Shown here in pieces: positions 27,301-38,137 of a DNA stretch of 64,000 nucleotides. A program made the translations under genes and the position numbers. Position 1 is the stretch's first letter; each line of letters starts with the position of its first letter. This DNA comes from Orychophragmus violaceus (Eukaryota; Streptophyta; Magnoliopsida; Brassicales; Brassicaceae): NCBI GenBank assembly GCA_030180135.1, contig CM058236.1:63019728-63083727 (forward strand), written 5' to 3'. The notes beneath the pieces were generated by a model that worked only from the letters and a program-made list of their open reading frames with translations, had not been told where the DNA came from and made no database searches.

Positions 27301-28294
27301 TCTTGTACTGTATGTCGATGACATACTCCTCCTCGGTAATGACGTTCCGTTGCTTCAGTCTATTAAGACTTGGCTAGGAAGTTGTTTTTCCATGAAAGAC
27401 ATGGGAGAAGCCGCATACATTCTTGGAATCAGAATCTACAGAGATAGAACTAACAAGCTGATTGGATTGTGCCAAGACACTTATATTGATAAGGTGTTGC
27501 ACAGATTCAGGATGCACGATTCCAAGAAGGGCTTCATACCAATGTCTCATGGCAAGAGTCTCTGCAAGAAGCAGTGTCCGGCGACACCTGCTGAGCGAGA
27601 ATGCATGAATAGGATTCCTTATGCCTCTGCAATAGGATCTATTATGTATGCCATGCTCTGCACTCGTCCAGATATTGCTTACGCGTTAAGCATGACGAGT
27701 AGATACCAATCTGATCCAGGTGAAGCTCACTGGACAGCTGTCAAGAATATTCTCAAGTATTTGAGACATACTAAGGATAAGTTCCTTGTGTATGGAGATA
27801 GTGATGAACTTGTGGTGAATGGATTCACCGATGCGAGTTTTCAGACGGACAGAGACGATTTCCGATCACAGTCTGGATATGTCTTCTGTCTAAATGGCGG
27901 TGCGGTGAGCTAGAAGAGCTCTAAGCAGAATACCGTAGCTGACTCCACAACGGAAGCTGAATATGTTGCTGCTTCAGAAGCGGCAAAGGAAGCTGTTTGG
28001 ATTAAGAAGTTCATGACTGAACTTGGTGTGGTTCCTAGTATCTTGGAGCCAGTGGCTTTGTTCTGCGATAACAATGGAGCCATTGCTCAGGCGAAAGAAC
28101 CCAGGTCACACCAGAAGTCCAAACACGTTGAGAGGAAATATCATCTGATTCGTGATATTGTCAATAGAGGTGATGTGAAGATCAGCCGAGTTCCGACAAA
28201 CGAGAATGTCGCTGATCCTCTAACCAAGTCACTCCCAAGGCCTAAGCATGAGAGTCATACGACTGCTGTAGGCATTAGAGATCTTAAGATGTAA
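24338..28294 (+). pseudogene. E1 Copia gag-pol with two nonsense codons
   Basis: Starts at ATG 24338. Gag: LRSVLEKDKLNGSNFLEWY, then a TAG at 24665-24667 where D reads CAG. The frame continues through the CCHC knuckle CNYCKQLGHWKKDC (about 25096), protease DTGCGAHIC (about 25255), HCRLGHINEKR pre-integrase domain (about 25659), integrase core (HTDVCGPMS, TDDFSRYGY, SDRGGEYLS, QWNGVSERRNRT; 25837-26160), reverse transcriptase (YVDD at 27311-27322) and RNase H (TRPDIAYALS, DASFQT). A TAG at 27911-27913 replaces a tryptophan codon, and the frame then runs through STTEAEY to the stop at 28294. A 9-bp in-frame gap is present in the integrase C-terminal region (DKLAPK/CYF). All catalytic motifs remain readable, so it decayed recently. 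Confidence 0.93.
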
Positions 28295-29102
28295 TCTTGA
28301 TTCTAGTGGGAGTTTTGGATTTTGTTTTAGTTATAATAAGACGCCCTTGTAAACATTCTTTTAGAAGTGTTTAATGAAATTTGATTTCAGCATTATTTAT
28401 TGTGATCTAAATAATGGTCCCGAAATAAGTTTATGACATATTATAGGTCATCAAGTTGAGAACTTGATCATGAAACCCTATAAGTTAATAAATTATTTTG
28501 TCCCTAGTCAAGGTTGTAGAATTGGGACACTGACAACCGTTAGAGACTAGATTGTGAGGTGACTGTTGGCTAAGTTTCATGGAGCCAATGATATGATTAT
28601 CACAGTCAGTCACATAGATATATGTTGATGAACATATGATCGGACATGACCCGCTAATGAGAAGTCTACAAGATAGTAATATCTGTGTCATAAGAGGTTC
28701 TCATTACGACTATAGAGTATAGTCCTAAGACCTGAGTTCATCATGCTTTCTTGCATATGAATTGGTACATTTTGACTTTGTCAAACGTCAATCCGTAACT
28801 GGCGGCTATAACGACACTGTTCAAGTTTATCATGAAGTGTGCGTTGAAACAGGGATGGAACAAGATGGAATTTGTCCCTCCTGAAAAACGGGAGATAAAT
28901 ATCTCAGGGCCTATCGAAGATTGAATACTGAGAGAATGTGTGGCCGCACTCAAACGAACTGTAGTTCAGTTGTTTGTAATGTTCAGTATGAGATCAGGAG
29001 TTCGATAAACACGATGTTGGCTTAATAAGGATGACACAGATCTTGCCTTGTGCCAAATCGAGATATAGAGACAAAAGGATTATAGGAATTGATGATTCCA
29101 GT
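28295..29102 (+). other. E1 3' noncoding region between two polypurine-like tracts
   Basis: About 0.8 kb between the end of pol and the 3' LTR. It opens with AGTGGGAG (28305-28312), a near copy of the real polypurine tract. Blocks are conserved with element F (for example TTTGTCCCTCC and the GGATGACAC...CTTGCCTT stretch), although no shared open frame is seen. It may carry an RNA structure or regulatory signal; this is inference. Confidence 0.6.
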
Positions 29103-29104
29103 AC

Positions 29105-29114
29105 AAGTGGGAGA
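29105..29114 (+). promoter_or_regulatory. E1 polypurine tract
   Basis: AAGTGGGAGA lies directly before the 3' LTR that starts at 29116, the usual Copia arrangement. Confidence 0.85.
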
Positions 29115-29115
29115 T

Positions 29116-29753
29116 TGTTGGGATAGTGTCCTGAAATCACACTTGTACTCACTCCTGTGATAGTTGTGTGTCGAGATCAGACATTCGTATAATACTGGGC
29201 GTTTGCAAACCTTTGCTAGAAGCCTCTTGCATTCTGTAGGTCGTGGACTTACTGCCAGTATTGTATGATCCTATAGGGTCACACACCTAAGCGAACTGGA
29301 AGCTACGACATGGGAATGATCATTGTGGCAATGATCATATTATGTGTATTGAAATACACATAAGAATCGATATAATGGTGTTGTGTCGATTGACACAGCT
29401 TGTGTGTCGGTCGACACAGTTCGGATTTTCCGAACAGGCTTTTCAGGTTATGGCTTAATTGAGTCTGGCCCGTTAAGCACGTTTAGGTCGAATAAAAGCT
29501 GATTAGTTTCGACCTAAACAAGAGAGCCGTCCAGTTTTCTTGACAGAAACACTTGACACACCAGACACCATCGATCCCCATTGATCCGGCACTAGCATCC
29601 CGTTTCCAGCGAGCGTGCGTGTGTATCTGGTAGAGGCAAAGCGTTGCGTTGCTCCACTGATCTCGTTCACCATCTTCTTCCGCTACCAAAGGTAAGAACG
29701 AGGCTGGTTCTAAATTTCAATATAACAAACCCTAGATCCATCGGGATCCAACA
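29116..29753 (+). repeat. E1 3' LTR
   Basis: 638 bp, the same length as the 5' LTR, with about 7 substitutions by eye. It carries the same palindrome series, with one core altered to CGATTG. Confidence 0.93.
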
Positions 29754-29758
29754 AGACA

Positions 29759-30942
29759 TAGCTGTAATTAAAAGAGGTAGAGGTTTTAGTTATGATGTTC
29801 AAGGAAATGAGAATTCTTATCTAATAAGAAAACTCGCATTGCATTCAAAACTATGTTTCCTCAGATGAATGCAATGAACCAAGATCCTTACTTCACCAAA
29901 ATTTGAGTGGGCGACTCGCCATCACCCAAACTTTAGTTATCTAGGTAAACAAATCATTGTTAATTGTACCCAGTACAACTCTCGGTCACAGATAAGACAA
30001 TCCATGTCTTACCCACTCTGATGTCTCTGGGCCCATAACTTCTGATAGCCCAGTCAAGTAAACCAATCTCTTCAGTTTTGTGATTATTGACAGTCGCACT
30101 GCAAGTCTATCAATGATCACCTGTCTTACTCATGTAGTTGTGGATACCAAGGACTCCAAAGCTATCCAACAACGAAACGAATCTTGACAGTAGACAAGAT
30201 CGGGCAAGACATCAAGATCACTTGATATTTAGTTGAGGAAAAGAACTATTTAATCTTGATGCATATCCAATATACATCCAAGAAGTTTTTAAGTTAATTA
30301 AAACATCTAGATTCATTAAGTTTAAGTTAATCTAGAAGCAAGGAGTTAGATTTGGTTTGGTATTTGCAAATTTAGGTTCAACAACCAAATCTGCGAGTGT
30401 GTGTCGATCGACACATCCTTGTGTCGGTCGACACGACCTAACCAAAGCCAAAATTGGTTTTTCCGGTTCAATCCAATTGAACCGGGTCGATAACCGGTAA
30501 ATCTAATTTAACCGAAATCAACCAATTAAATCGGTTCTTAACTAATTGAGATAACCAGTCCAATCTAATTGAACCAGTTAATTCAATTGAACCGATTTAA
30601 CCGACATAACCATGCGAGATAACCGGTCAATCCAATTAAACCAATTAATCCTTTCGCACAGCCTGTGTCAACCGACACAACCCAGTGTGTCGATTGACAC
30701 GGTAGGGTAACAGAAATCCAATCGCTGATCGAAACCTAAAATTTTATAAGCGTTTTGCGGTGTGTCGACCGACACACGATTAGTGTCGATCGACACTATG
30801 CGAAAACACCCGATCATCGTTTTAAAGCAGAAACTTAATCCGAGATTAATTCGTTCAAAACATGAATTAGCAGGCACAAATCTAATCAAATACATCATTA
30901 TTCGAATCACATGCCTTTGATTCAATGGTTTAAACCCTAACT
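29759..30942 (-). other. D leader, separated from its gag by E1
   Basis: Minus-strand leader between the primer site and the gag start. Noncoding. It holds three palindrome pairs (cores 30405/30425, 30669/30691, 30766/30787) and blocks shared with the E1 leader. The 95-residue minus frame at 30668-30955 is translated leader, not a gene. Confidence 0.7.
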
Positions 30943-30954
30943 GCTCTGACACCA
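30943..30954 (-). promoter_or_regulatory. D tRNA-Met primer binding site
   Basis: The plus strand reads GCTCTGACACCA; its complement differs from the standard TGGTATCAGAGC at one base. It lies one base from the LTR at 30956 and fixes the orientation of D. Confidence 0.88.
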
Positions 30955-30955
30955 C

Positions 30956-31606
30956 TGTTGGAAAGCCTAGGATCTAGGGTTTGAGAATTGAATCATTGAT
31001 CTCGCGTTTACCTCAGAGGTGGCAGCGGAATGGATTGGTAATCGAGATCAGCAGCGACTCAAGTGCTTCGCCTCTACCAGATACACACGCACACAAAGCT
31101 GGAAAGCCGGGATGCTAGTGCCGGATCTTGGGATCACTGAGTTTAGGTGGCTCGGCTTTCTCTGCAATAGAAAACTGAACGGCTAGGGTTCCAGGTCGAC
31201 CATATAAGCCTTTATATAGACCTGGGATGATTAAACTGATCATTGGATTAATCCAATTCGTTTAAGTCATGAAATCGAAACATCAGTTTCGAAACCCGAT
31301 CTGTGTCGATCGACACACTCACTGTGTCGATCGACACACCACTATAAAACTCAATATCAATGTGTATCCAATACAAATCAACATGATCATTACTATAATG
31401 ATCATTCCCATATTTATGCTTCCAGTTTGCTTAGGTGTGTGACCCTATAGGATCATATAATACTGGCAGTAAGTATACAACTTACAGACTGCAAGAGGCT
31501 TCTAGCAAAACATTGCAACCACCCAATATTATACAAATGTCTGATCTCGACACACAACTATCATCAGGAGTGAGTACAAGTGTGATTTCAGGACACAATC
31601 CCAACA
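30956..31606 (-). repeat. D 5' LTR
   Basis: 651 bp partner of 18440-19090 with few substitutions. It contains the same palindrome pair (about 31305-31341). Its outer edge joins the CAAAG target duplication. Confidence 0.92.
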
Positions 31607-32137
31607 CAAAGATCCTAAGTAAGAAAATGGATTAAGGTAAGGTTCATACAATAAAGCTTCTCAGATCTAAAGCTTACCAACCACCATACGTAAATTCGCA
31701 TATGAACGCCCATCGGATCCGCTAACCGAACATCAGAACACACATGGGATCACTCACGCATGTACCATCTCTCTCTCTCTCTCTCACTCACTCTCTCTCG
31801 GTTTATTACTTTCTCTCTCTAACCCTGACGTTCTCTCTCTCTCTCTAGAAGTGGGTTTCAAATCATAAAAGGGAGAAAAATGGTTAAGGGGAGCTTAATA
31901 TTTATACATGGTCTGAAATGGCTGAAATTGCATTTTTACCTTCTCGTCTTAACTCCTTGATCGATCTTCCAGTCATTCGACCATCTACAAATCTACTCTT
32001 ATCATTTCAATTCTGATTCGACCAAAATTTTTAAAATGTCCTCTTTACCTTACGCTGTCAATTTCAAATCAATCGGACAACTTTGAATTTTTGTAACCCT
32101 TGTGTGGCCGTTCTACTCCTTCGAGAGGGTTATTACA
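31607..32137 (-). mobile_element. Repeat C, copy 2, second part (LTR end)
   Basis: Continues the copy interrupted by D and reaches a real LTR end, GAGGGTTATTACA at 32137. CT-rich near 31765-31850. From about 31925 its last 0.2 kb differs from the tail of copies 1 and 3. Confidence 0.7.
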
Positions 32138-32273
32138 TTCTCCCCCCCCCCCTCATAATAGAAAATGTCCCCGAATTCTAACACTTGCATATACCATTAT
32201 GCTTCTGCTGCGCTGATACTATGATCTTCACTAATACCAATCCTTAGGTCTCATTCGCTCTGATTCCACCTTT
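32138..32273 (-). other. Entire internal region of element C, 136 bp
   Basis: On the minus strand it begins near a primer site (complement of GCTCTGATTCCA at 32257-32268, one mismatch to the tRNA-Met site) and ends with a G-rich polypurine tract (complement of the C13 run at 32141-32153). Nothing lies between except about 90 bp of noncoding DNA. Repeat C is thus an LTR element reduced to LTRs plus replication signals, as in TRIM-type elements but with much longer LTRs. Confidence 0.75.
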
Positions 32274-32562
32274 TGTAAAACCCTTAACATGTTCTACAGA
32301 CATAGGCGTCTGGAGATGTCACATTAGTCGAATACAACGAACAGTCCAATCGTCCCCGAGATAATTCTGGCCCATCCGTGATATTTGGCTTACCCCTTGC
32401 CCATAGCCTAAGACTTTACTACCAGTACTACGACCTCGAGTTGTGTTAGTTCGGACAAAAATAATATTATTGGAACTGTGGAGTTTAAGAAAATACATTT
32501 TATTAGTCATATGTAGGTTCTATTACAAAACATTACCCAAAAACAATACTTTTTATTGTGCA
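32274..32562 (-). mobile_element. Repeat C, copy 3, first part (LTR start)
   Basis: Begins TGTAAAACCC directly beside the primer site. It matches 5715-6000. It is interrupted after GTGCA (32558-32562) by the Athila composite and continues at 49125 with the duplicated GTGCA. Confidence 0.8.
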
Positions 32563-33731
32563 TGATAGGTCTATGTTTTAATCCCTATTCTAACTGCAAG
32601 TGCACAGTGATGTAGTTGTAGTACTTAGGATATCGAATCCACAGGGACTCCGGTCACACGATAGATTAAGAACTGTAGAGATTTAAACTAAGAAGAAAGC
32701 AATGTGAAGTAAACTAAATAGCAGTGCGAGAAAGTAAACAAATTAAGCGAGGGTGTAAGCAATTAACGAAGGTGTCAGGTTTCGGGAGTTCTCAGGAAAT
32801 CAGGAAATCAGATAACGGATAATTAGATTCAATCTATAGCGTTCTTGAACTAGAATCACGAGGGTAAAACTAACCCGTTGTCGCTGCGATAATTATCTAT
32901 GTCTAACAACCTAGCAGACCAAATTCCTTTGCGAATCCTAGAGTTCTAAACATGCATTAATTCCAAGTTCGTTCGTTCACAATTTCTCTAAACCAAATTC
33001 CTTTGCGAATAGATAAATTGCTCACCTAATCAGATCTAGCTAAATAAACCAACTGTCGTTGCGTAAATTAACCTAGATCAGTAATATAAATGGCCAGTTC
33101 AGATTAAGCATTAAGAACAGATTAGATGAAGAACTAGATGATGAATCTAATAAATTAGTTAATCTAACATTCCTTCAAATCCCTAACGAGAATCCCTAAC
33201 CTAACAAGAGATCTACTCAGACATAGCAATCATGACAGAAAACATAGTCAAAATAGATATCATAAAATAATCAAAAGAATAAGAACAGGGGTTCGAAATC
33301 AAGTCTCTTTCGAGAACAAAACCAGCCCCTAAAACTCTCTCTGAAAATAAAACTTCGTTATGAAAGCGTCGCCTAACAAGTGGCTGTAAAACCTAATTAT
33401 AAAGCTAAATCACGTTTTGGGGCTTCTTTGTAAATATCAGGAACTTCTGAGCTTTAGTGCAATAATCCACATTCTTCATCATCGCTCGCGAGAATGCATG
33501 GTCACGCTATGCAACAATCGATGCCAATGGTGTGTCGATCGTTGCAAGTGTCAAATATGGGCAGTGACTTCTTTCTCTCGGCCAAACACTCCAAAATGCT
33601 CCAAAATCTCCAATTCAGCTCCAAAAGTACTTAGACCTGTTAAATACCTGAAATGACTCTAAAACATAGTAATAGACTCGATAAATAAGACATATACCAT
33701 GGTTAAAAGCCCTAAAATCCATGGTATATCA
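32563..33731 (-). repeat. LTR-A, left copy (3' LTR)
   Basis: 1169 bp, TGATAGGTC to ATGGTATATCA. It differs from the right copy mainly by transitions (about 1%) plus an 81-bp stretch missing from the right copy. It has one palindrome pair (cores 33515/33536). Confidence 0.92.
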
Positions 33732-33747
33732 ACTCCCCCACACTTAG
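33732..33747 (-). promoter_or_regulatory. Polypurine tract beside LTR-A
   Basis: The minus strand reads AAGTGTGGGGGAGT immediately before the LTR, the conserved Athila-type tract. Confidence 0.8.
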
Positions 33748-35153
33748 CCTTTGCTTGCCCTCAAGCAAAACAGAGAACTAAAACATGGTGATGAGGTTTG
33801 AAAACTTTCAGAAACTCTTTTCATCTTTGAAGCAACAACACTCAGATTCCCCTTAGTAATCCACTGAAAGAATTACCTGCGAGACATCAAGACCAACATG
33901 TACTTCCCCCACACTTAGCAACTTTCCTAAGTAAACTCCACAATCACATTCACACATTCAAATTCTCCCTACTGACTTCTGCAAGTATTTAAGTGCGGTC
34001 TTACCTAAGGAGTATCGATCAAAGGCACATGGACTCTTACCTTATCAGCTCTAGACCACCATACTATCTTTCTCTAGTCCCTTTCTTCTCTCTTCCCTTC
34101 CTTAGCATTCTGATTTTTCCCCATTGGTTATCATTTTTTTTTTTTTATCAGTGCTCTTCCCGTTAAGGGGTGTACTTTGGACACATTCCATGGATGCACA
34201 TGATATGATAGTTGTAGCTACCACTCCCATGACCACTTCGGAGTTACTAACTCATCCTCAGTTTATTATTTCTTTTTTTTATTTTATGGAAGGGGAGAAG
34301 GGAACCAAATAGGACAGGCTTACAGGCTGTGTCAGAACTAACAAGGGAATCCGACACAAGGTATACTAAGCCCTTAGGTGAGAAAATTAAGTCAGTATTA
34401 AGGTGAAGTCAGTAAAAGGATCCTCTGATACCTAAAGTGATGTGGGTGTTCTCAGTAGGTTGATCTGTGTCTGGGTTTTCTAATAGTCATAGATAGATCC
34501 TGCAACTTCATCCCAATGGTTACTTAAGTTCCTGCAAGTGCTGTTAATCTTCTCAAAAAAATCATTGTTTCTTACTTAAACTTGTTTTGACTCGTTAAAA
34601 CAAAATTTTGAAAATTATACTGACTCTAAGAAAACAGAAAGATTATAGTTAGTAGCACCTCCCCCACACTTAAGACACACTGTCCCCAGTAGTGTCAAGC
34701 GAAGGGTTGGTAAAAAGAAAGAAAAATATGTTAATGGACGTGTTGAGTTCTGTCTGATTTTTACCTCTGTCGCTCAGGCATCGATCGTTGCACTAGGTGC
34801 ATCGACCGTTGCTAGGCGATTTTTCGTGTATTGTCGATCGTTGCTCAGGACCGCAACGATCGCTGCAATGCGATTTCGATCGTGTTGTGACGATCGACAC
34901 AATGTGTGTCGATCGACGCACTACGAATACTCGATCAGTCAGAAGGTTAGCAAGTTAGTCCGTGAGAAAATCCAAATTTTCGAACCGGCAAGCTGTAAAA
35001 CACTGAAAACAGGCAAAATCAAAGCAACTGATAATCCTCAAACAAACAAACCATCCAAAAACAATAGCAACCTAAGAAATTCAAAATAAAATGCAAAAAG
35101 AAAAAGAAAAACAGGAGAATACAGAACCGAATGTCTGAAAATGGAGACTACGC
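33748..35153 (-). other. 3' noncoding region of the ORF1-bearing unit
   Basis: Matches 39370-40600 of the other unit block by block (for example CCCCAGTAGTGTCAAGCGAAGG). No conserved frame. It holds palindrome pairs at cores 34782/34803, 34835/34857 and 34891/34910. Confidence 0.7.
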
Positions 35154-36647
35154 TCACTCGCTCTCATCATCTATCCCAGCATATGGATCAGTACTGCCGG
35201 AATCCTCAGGAGAACGCTGTCGACGTCGACTGGCAGGGACGGGCTGGTGAACCTGTGGCTGTCTCCTGCAAGTGCAGCCACGCATCCACTCCCAAATGGT
35301 CTTCATTATCCCATCATGGCGCTCTCTCCACTCATCCTCAGAACTCTCTCCTAAAGGAACTGCAGGGACAGGAAATGGAGCAATGTCATCAACAGGGGCA
35401 GCAGGTGCAGGTGCAGAGGAAGTAGAAGCCCGAGTAGAAGGCTCTCCCAGCGGATGAGCCATAGAAGGAACACTGCGCCGATCTCTCTGAGGTGGCCGGA
35501 ATGTCAACGCATCCAACGTATCAATCCGTGTATGATCAGCAGCAGGAAGATCTATACCATGCTTTGCAGTGGCAGGGTCGTAATAGACCCATACGCGCCC
35601 CTCCTTGAGCCATGTAGCGCTCTGCAGGTGACTGAAATCGAGGAACTCCCTGTCATCATCGCACTACGTACCCTCCAAGGGGATCCTGCAATGCCTAAAA
35701 ATGGGAGTAAGCAGACTCCCTACTGTCTCTGTGCTCACGCCATCAAATGGCTTCTTCTGCAGGTCGCATAGATGATGAGCAAAAGCAGCTCCCAGGTTGA
35801 GTCCCCTAGCAGGGTTTCTCAGATCGGTGTCCCTGAACTGCTCCCTCAGCCCAATAAACAACATCTCCATCTCATTCTTCCGCATCTTGTTAGCTTCAAA
35901 CTTGCACAACAGAGTAGATCCCAAGATGCGCAAGACGTATCTAAGGACCGGATGCCTAACCTGAATCACTGGTGAAGTCCGCGAGTTGTACCGCCCGTTG
36001 CCAATGTAATCCCAGAACCGCTGAGCCTCTGATGGTTCCCACGGAAGGGACATATCTATGCGTGTCGGCTCAGTGCGGAACCCATAAATCCTGAAGATAT
36101 CAAGAAGGGGAACTCGATACCTGGCTCCTAGGCACATGAAGGTAAAGGTACCTCCTGAAGCTGTCCTGCTATTTGGGTTTGGATAGATAACCCTGCAAGT
36201 GGAGAGCAGCTGTCTCACCAAATCCGGGTACAAGTCATAAGGCTGCATTGGCATTGTCCCCAGACCAATGCTTTTGCACAGTGCCATAACCTGCTCATCA
36301 ATGCCGAGACTCTTGCAAGCCGAGTAGTCTGCAAACTTGGTTGGTTTAAGCGTCATGCTACACCAACCATTGTACAACAATGTATCATACTCATCCCAGT
36401 ACTCGTGCAGTGGTCTTTCTGTGAAGTCATCTGTCTTGTGCAGCTTATCTATATTCATGCCCCAGGCATGCTCAGTCGGAATCAGAAGCTTATCTGCTCT
36501 AGGCCATGATGGCTGTATGGCAGCATGAACCATCTGATAGTCCTCAGGTGGATCAGAGTCTCTGTGTAACCACTCCGGTGGTGGGATGTACTGACGTGTA
36601 GCGGTTGCTGCGGTAGCTCTGCGTTTGCAGGTTTGTCAAGGAGGCAT
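35154..36647 (-). pseudogene. Athila ORF1-like gene, two premature stops
   Basis: About 497 codons from an ATG at 36645-36647 to TGA at 35154-35156. A TGA at codon 4 (36636-36638) and a TAG at 35664-35666 interrupt it; otherwise the frame is clean. The middle reads EHAWGMNIDKLHKTDDFTERPLH..., later KFADYSACKSLGIDE and GTFTFMCLGARYRVPLLDIF, matching the style of the Athila ORF1 family (function unknown, sited 3' of pol). The C-terminal third is proline/alanine/serine-rich. No zinc finger, protease or polymerase motif is seen. It is flanked by noncoding DNA on both sides, and its unit lacks gag-pol. The family assignment is from memory of its general form, not a search. Confidence 0.65.
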
Positions 36648-37487
36648 CTGCATTCAAGAATTTAAAGCAAATTAGTCTCGGCAATTTCCCTGTGAAATTG
36701 TCGAGCAACGATCGTTGCACTAATGGCGACGATCGTTGCAAAGTGATTTCACAGTTGCAAAGCAACGATTTAAAAATCGTGCCAAAATCAATTCACAGCC
36801 TCACAAGCAGCAATAATCCAGTTCTAATCACCCTAAATCAATTCTATAACAACATACAATCATCATTTTCAACCCGAAATTTCTAAATCCTAAAACCCTA
36901 AAATCAAATCCGAAAATAGAGAAATTAGGACACATTACCTTGGATTTGCTTCGAATAAGTTAGAGATACAGATAAATCGTGTAAAAATAAGGGGAATAGC
37001 GCTTGAAATCAACAAAATTGATGAAGATTTGAGGGATTTAGGCGATTAGGGGGTTTTCGTGTACGGTCGGCGAAATGAACAAAAAGAGAAAAAGGAAAGG
37101 GTTAAGGTACTTACCTCGATCGTGGGTGCAACGACCGTTGCTAATGAGCAACGAGCATTGCTAATGAACCGGTTCGATTTCGGTTTAGCTCAACGTACCT
37201 TAATTTTGCAATTTAAACCAGTTGCACAGGACCGCAACGATCGTCACAAGGCGATTCCATCTCTTCGTCATTTTCTCCTTGCAACGACCGTTGCTCAAGT
37301 AGGCAACGGTCGTCACACATCTCCAGGCTCGTGTTCTGTATCTAAAACTCAGCAAAAACAAATAAAACGTGAAATCATAAGAAAAATACTAAAAACAAGA
37401 AAGAAAATTACTAGAACCTAATAGTGACCGCCTCCCACTCAGCGCTTGTTTTAAGTCATTAGCTTGACTTTTTGGAAAAAGTCAGAC
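36648..37487 (-). other. Spacer between the orphan frame and ORF1
   Basis: Noncoding. Palindrome pairs with cores at 36709/36730, 37132/37152 and 37285/37307, and a single core at 37248. The right end (CTCCCACTCAGCGC...TAGCTTGACTTTT) matches sequence just after integrase in the other unit (about 40660-40700), showing where the two units share a backbone. Confidence 0.6.
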
Positions 37488-38132
37488 TCATGGGGGTTTC
37501 AACAGAGACTTTGAGTGTCTCTGTGAATGCCTTATCATCCATGGGGGTGTGTAAGCAGTAGCAGCATGAGATCGTCCAAGGAACGTAGGAAGGAATTTAG
37601 GGCGGGATTGACACTTGGGTGGCGTAGAGCGTTTTCCTGCATTCACAGCATTGGAGTCAGGAGGTTTGAGTTTAGAAGGTGCATACCTTTGCTTTGGTGG
37701 AGACCTGATGTTCGGAGCTTTCCGCTTCTGAGTAGCTTTAGGTTCTGAAGATGTTAGAGTACATTCCTGAGGAACTACCATCTCCTTATTCACCACTACC
37801 ATGCACTGAATTACATCTTTAGACCTTACAGGAGGTTTTGGGAATGGTAATGGAGGTTTATAGATCTTTTCCTTAACCACTCCACGCGGAATAAGTGAGA
37901 CTGGTTCTTTACGGTGTGCGACGATCGACGCACTTGGTGCAACGATCGATACAGGTGTTTCTGCTCGAGTTTCAACTTCAGTCTCGAGTTTCTCAGCTTC
38001 GTGGTCTAATTCAACATTCCTAAACTCAAATTTTTCCTCTTGACTCGGTCCATTATCAGACTGAACTATCCAAGCTAAAAGATCAATGTCAATCTCTGAT
38101 GATGGGGTTTCCTTCCCCGGCAACGGCGCCAA
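37488..38132 (-). pseudogene. Orphan reading frame running out of the primer site
   Basis: 214 codons open from the primer site itself (first codons LAPLPGKETPSS) with no ATG near the start, so it is probably not translated alone. The block KIYKPPLPFPKPP resembles RIYKPKVPFPKN of the gag-protease linker in the other unit. It therefore looks like a piece of a former gag-pol, left after a deletion joined it to the primer site. It carries one palindrome pair in frame (SIVAPSASIVAH; cores 37922/37943). Confidence 0.5.
38114..38131 (-). promoter_or_regulatory. tRNA-Asp primer binding site of the ORF1 unit
   Basis: The plus strand TCCCCGGCAACGGCGCCA equals the 3' end of plant tRNA-Asp including CCA. 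It lies 6 bp from LTR-B1 and makes LTR-B1 the 5' LTR of this unit. Confidence 0.88.
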
Positions 38133-38137
38133 AAACT

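Larger units (their letters stand above)
22351..29753 (+). mobile_element. Element E1: Copia retrotransposon, plus strand
   Basis: 7.4 kb element with two 638-bp LTRs, a tRNA-Met primer site, a 1.3-kb leader, gag-pol, an 0.8-kb 3' noncoding region and a polypurine tract. It is flanked by the 5-bp duplication AGACA (22346-22350 and 29754-29758). I count about 7 differences between the LTRs (roughly 1%), so insertion was recent. Coding is broken by two nonsense codons only. It lies inside D in opposite orientation. Confidence 0.95.
18440..31606 (-). mobile_element. Element D: Copia retrotransposon, minus strand, broken by E1
   Basis: Two 651-bp LTRs (18440-19090 and 30956-31606) with TGTTGG...CCAACA ends are flanked outside by CAAAG (18435-18439 and 31607-31611), a 5-bp target duplication. 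On the minus strand the order is LTR, primer site, leader, gag-pol. E1 is inserted at the gag start, and the 3' part of pol has been replaced by 70 bp of flanking host DNA. It belongs to the same family as E1; gag is about 90% identical by eye. Confidence 0.9.
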
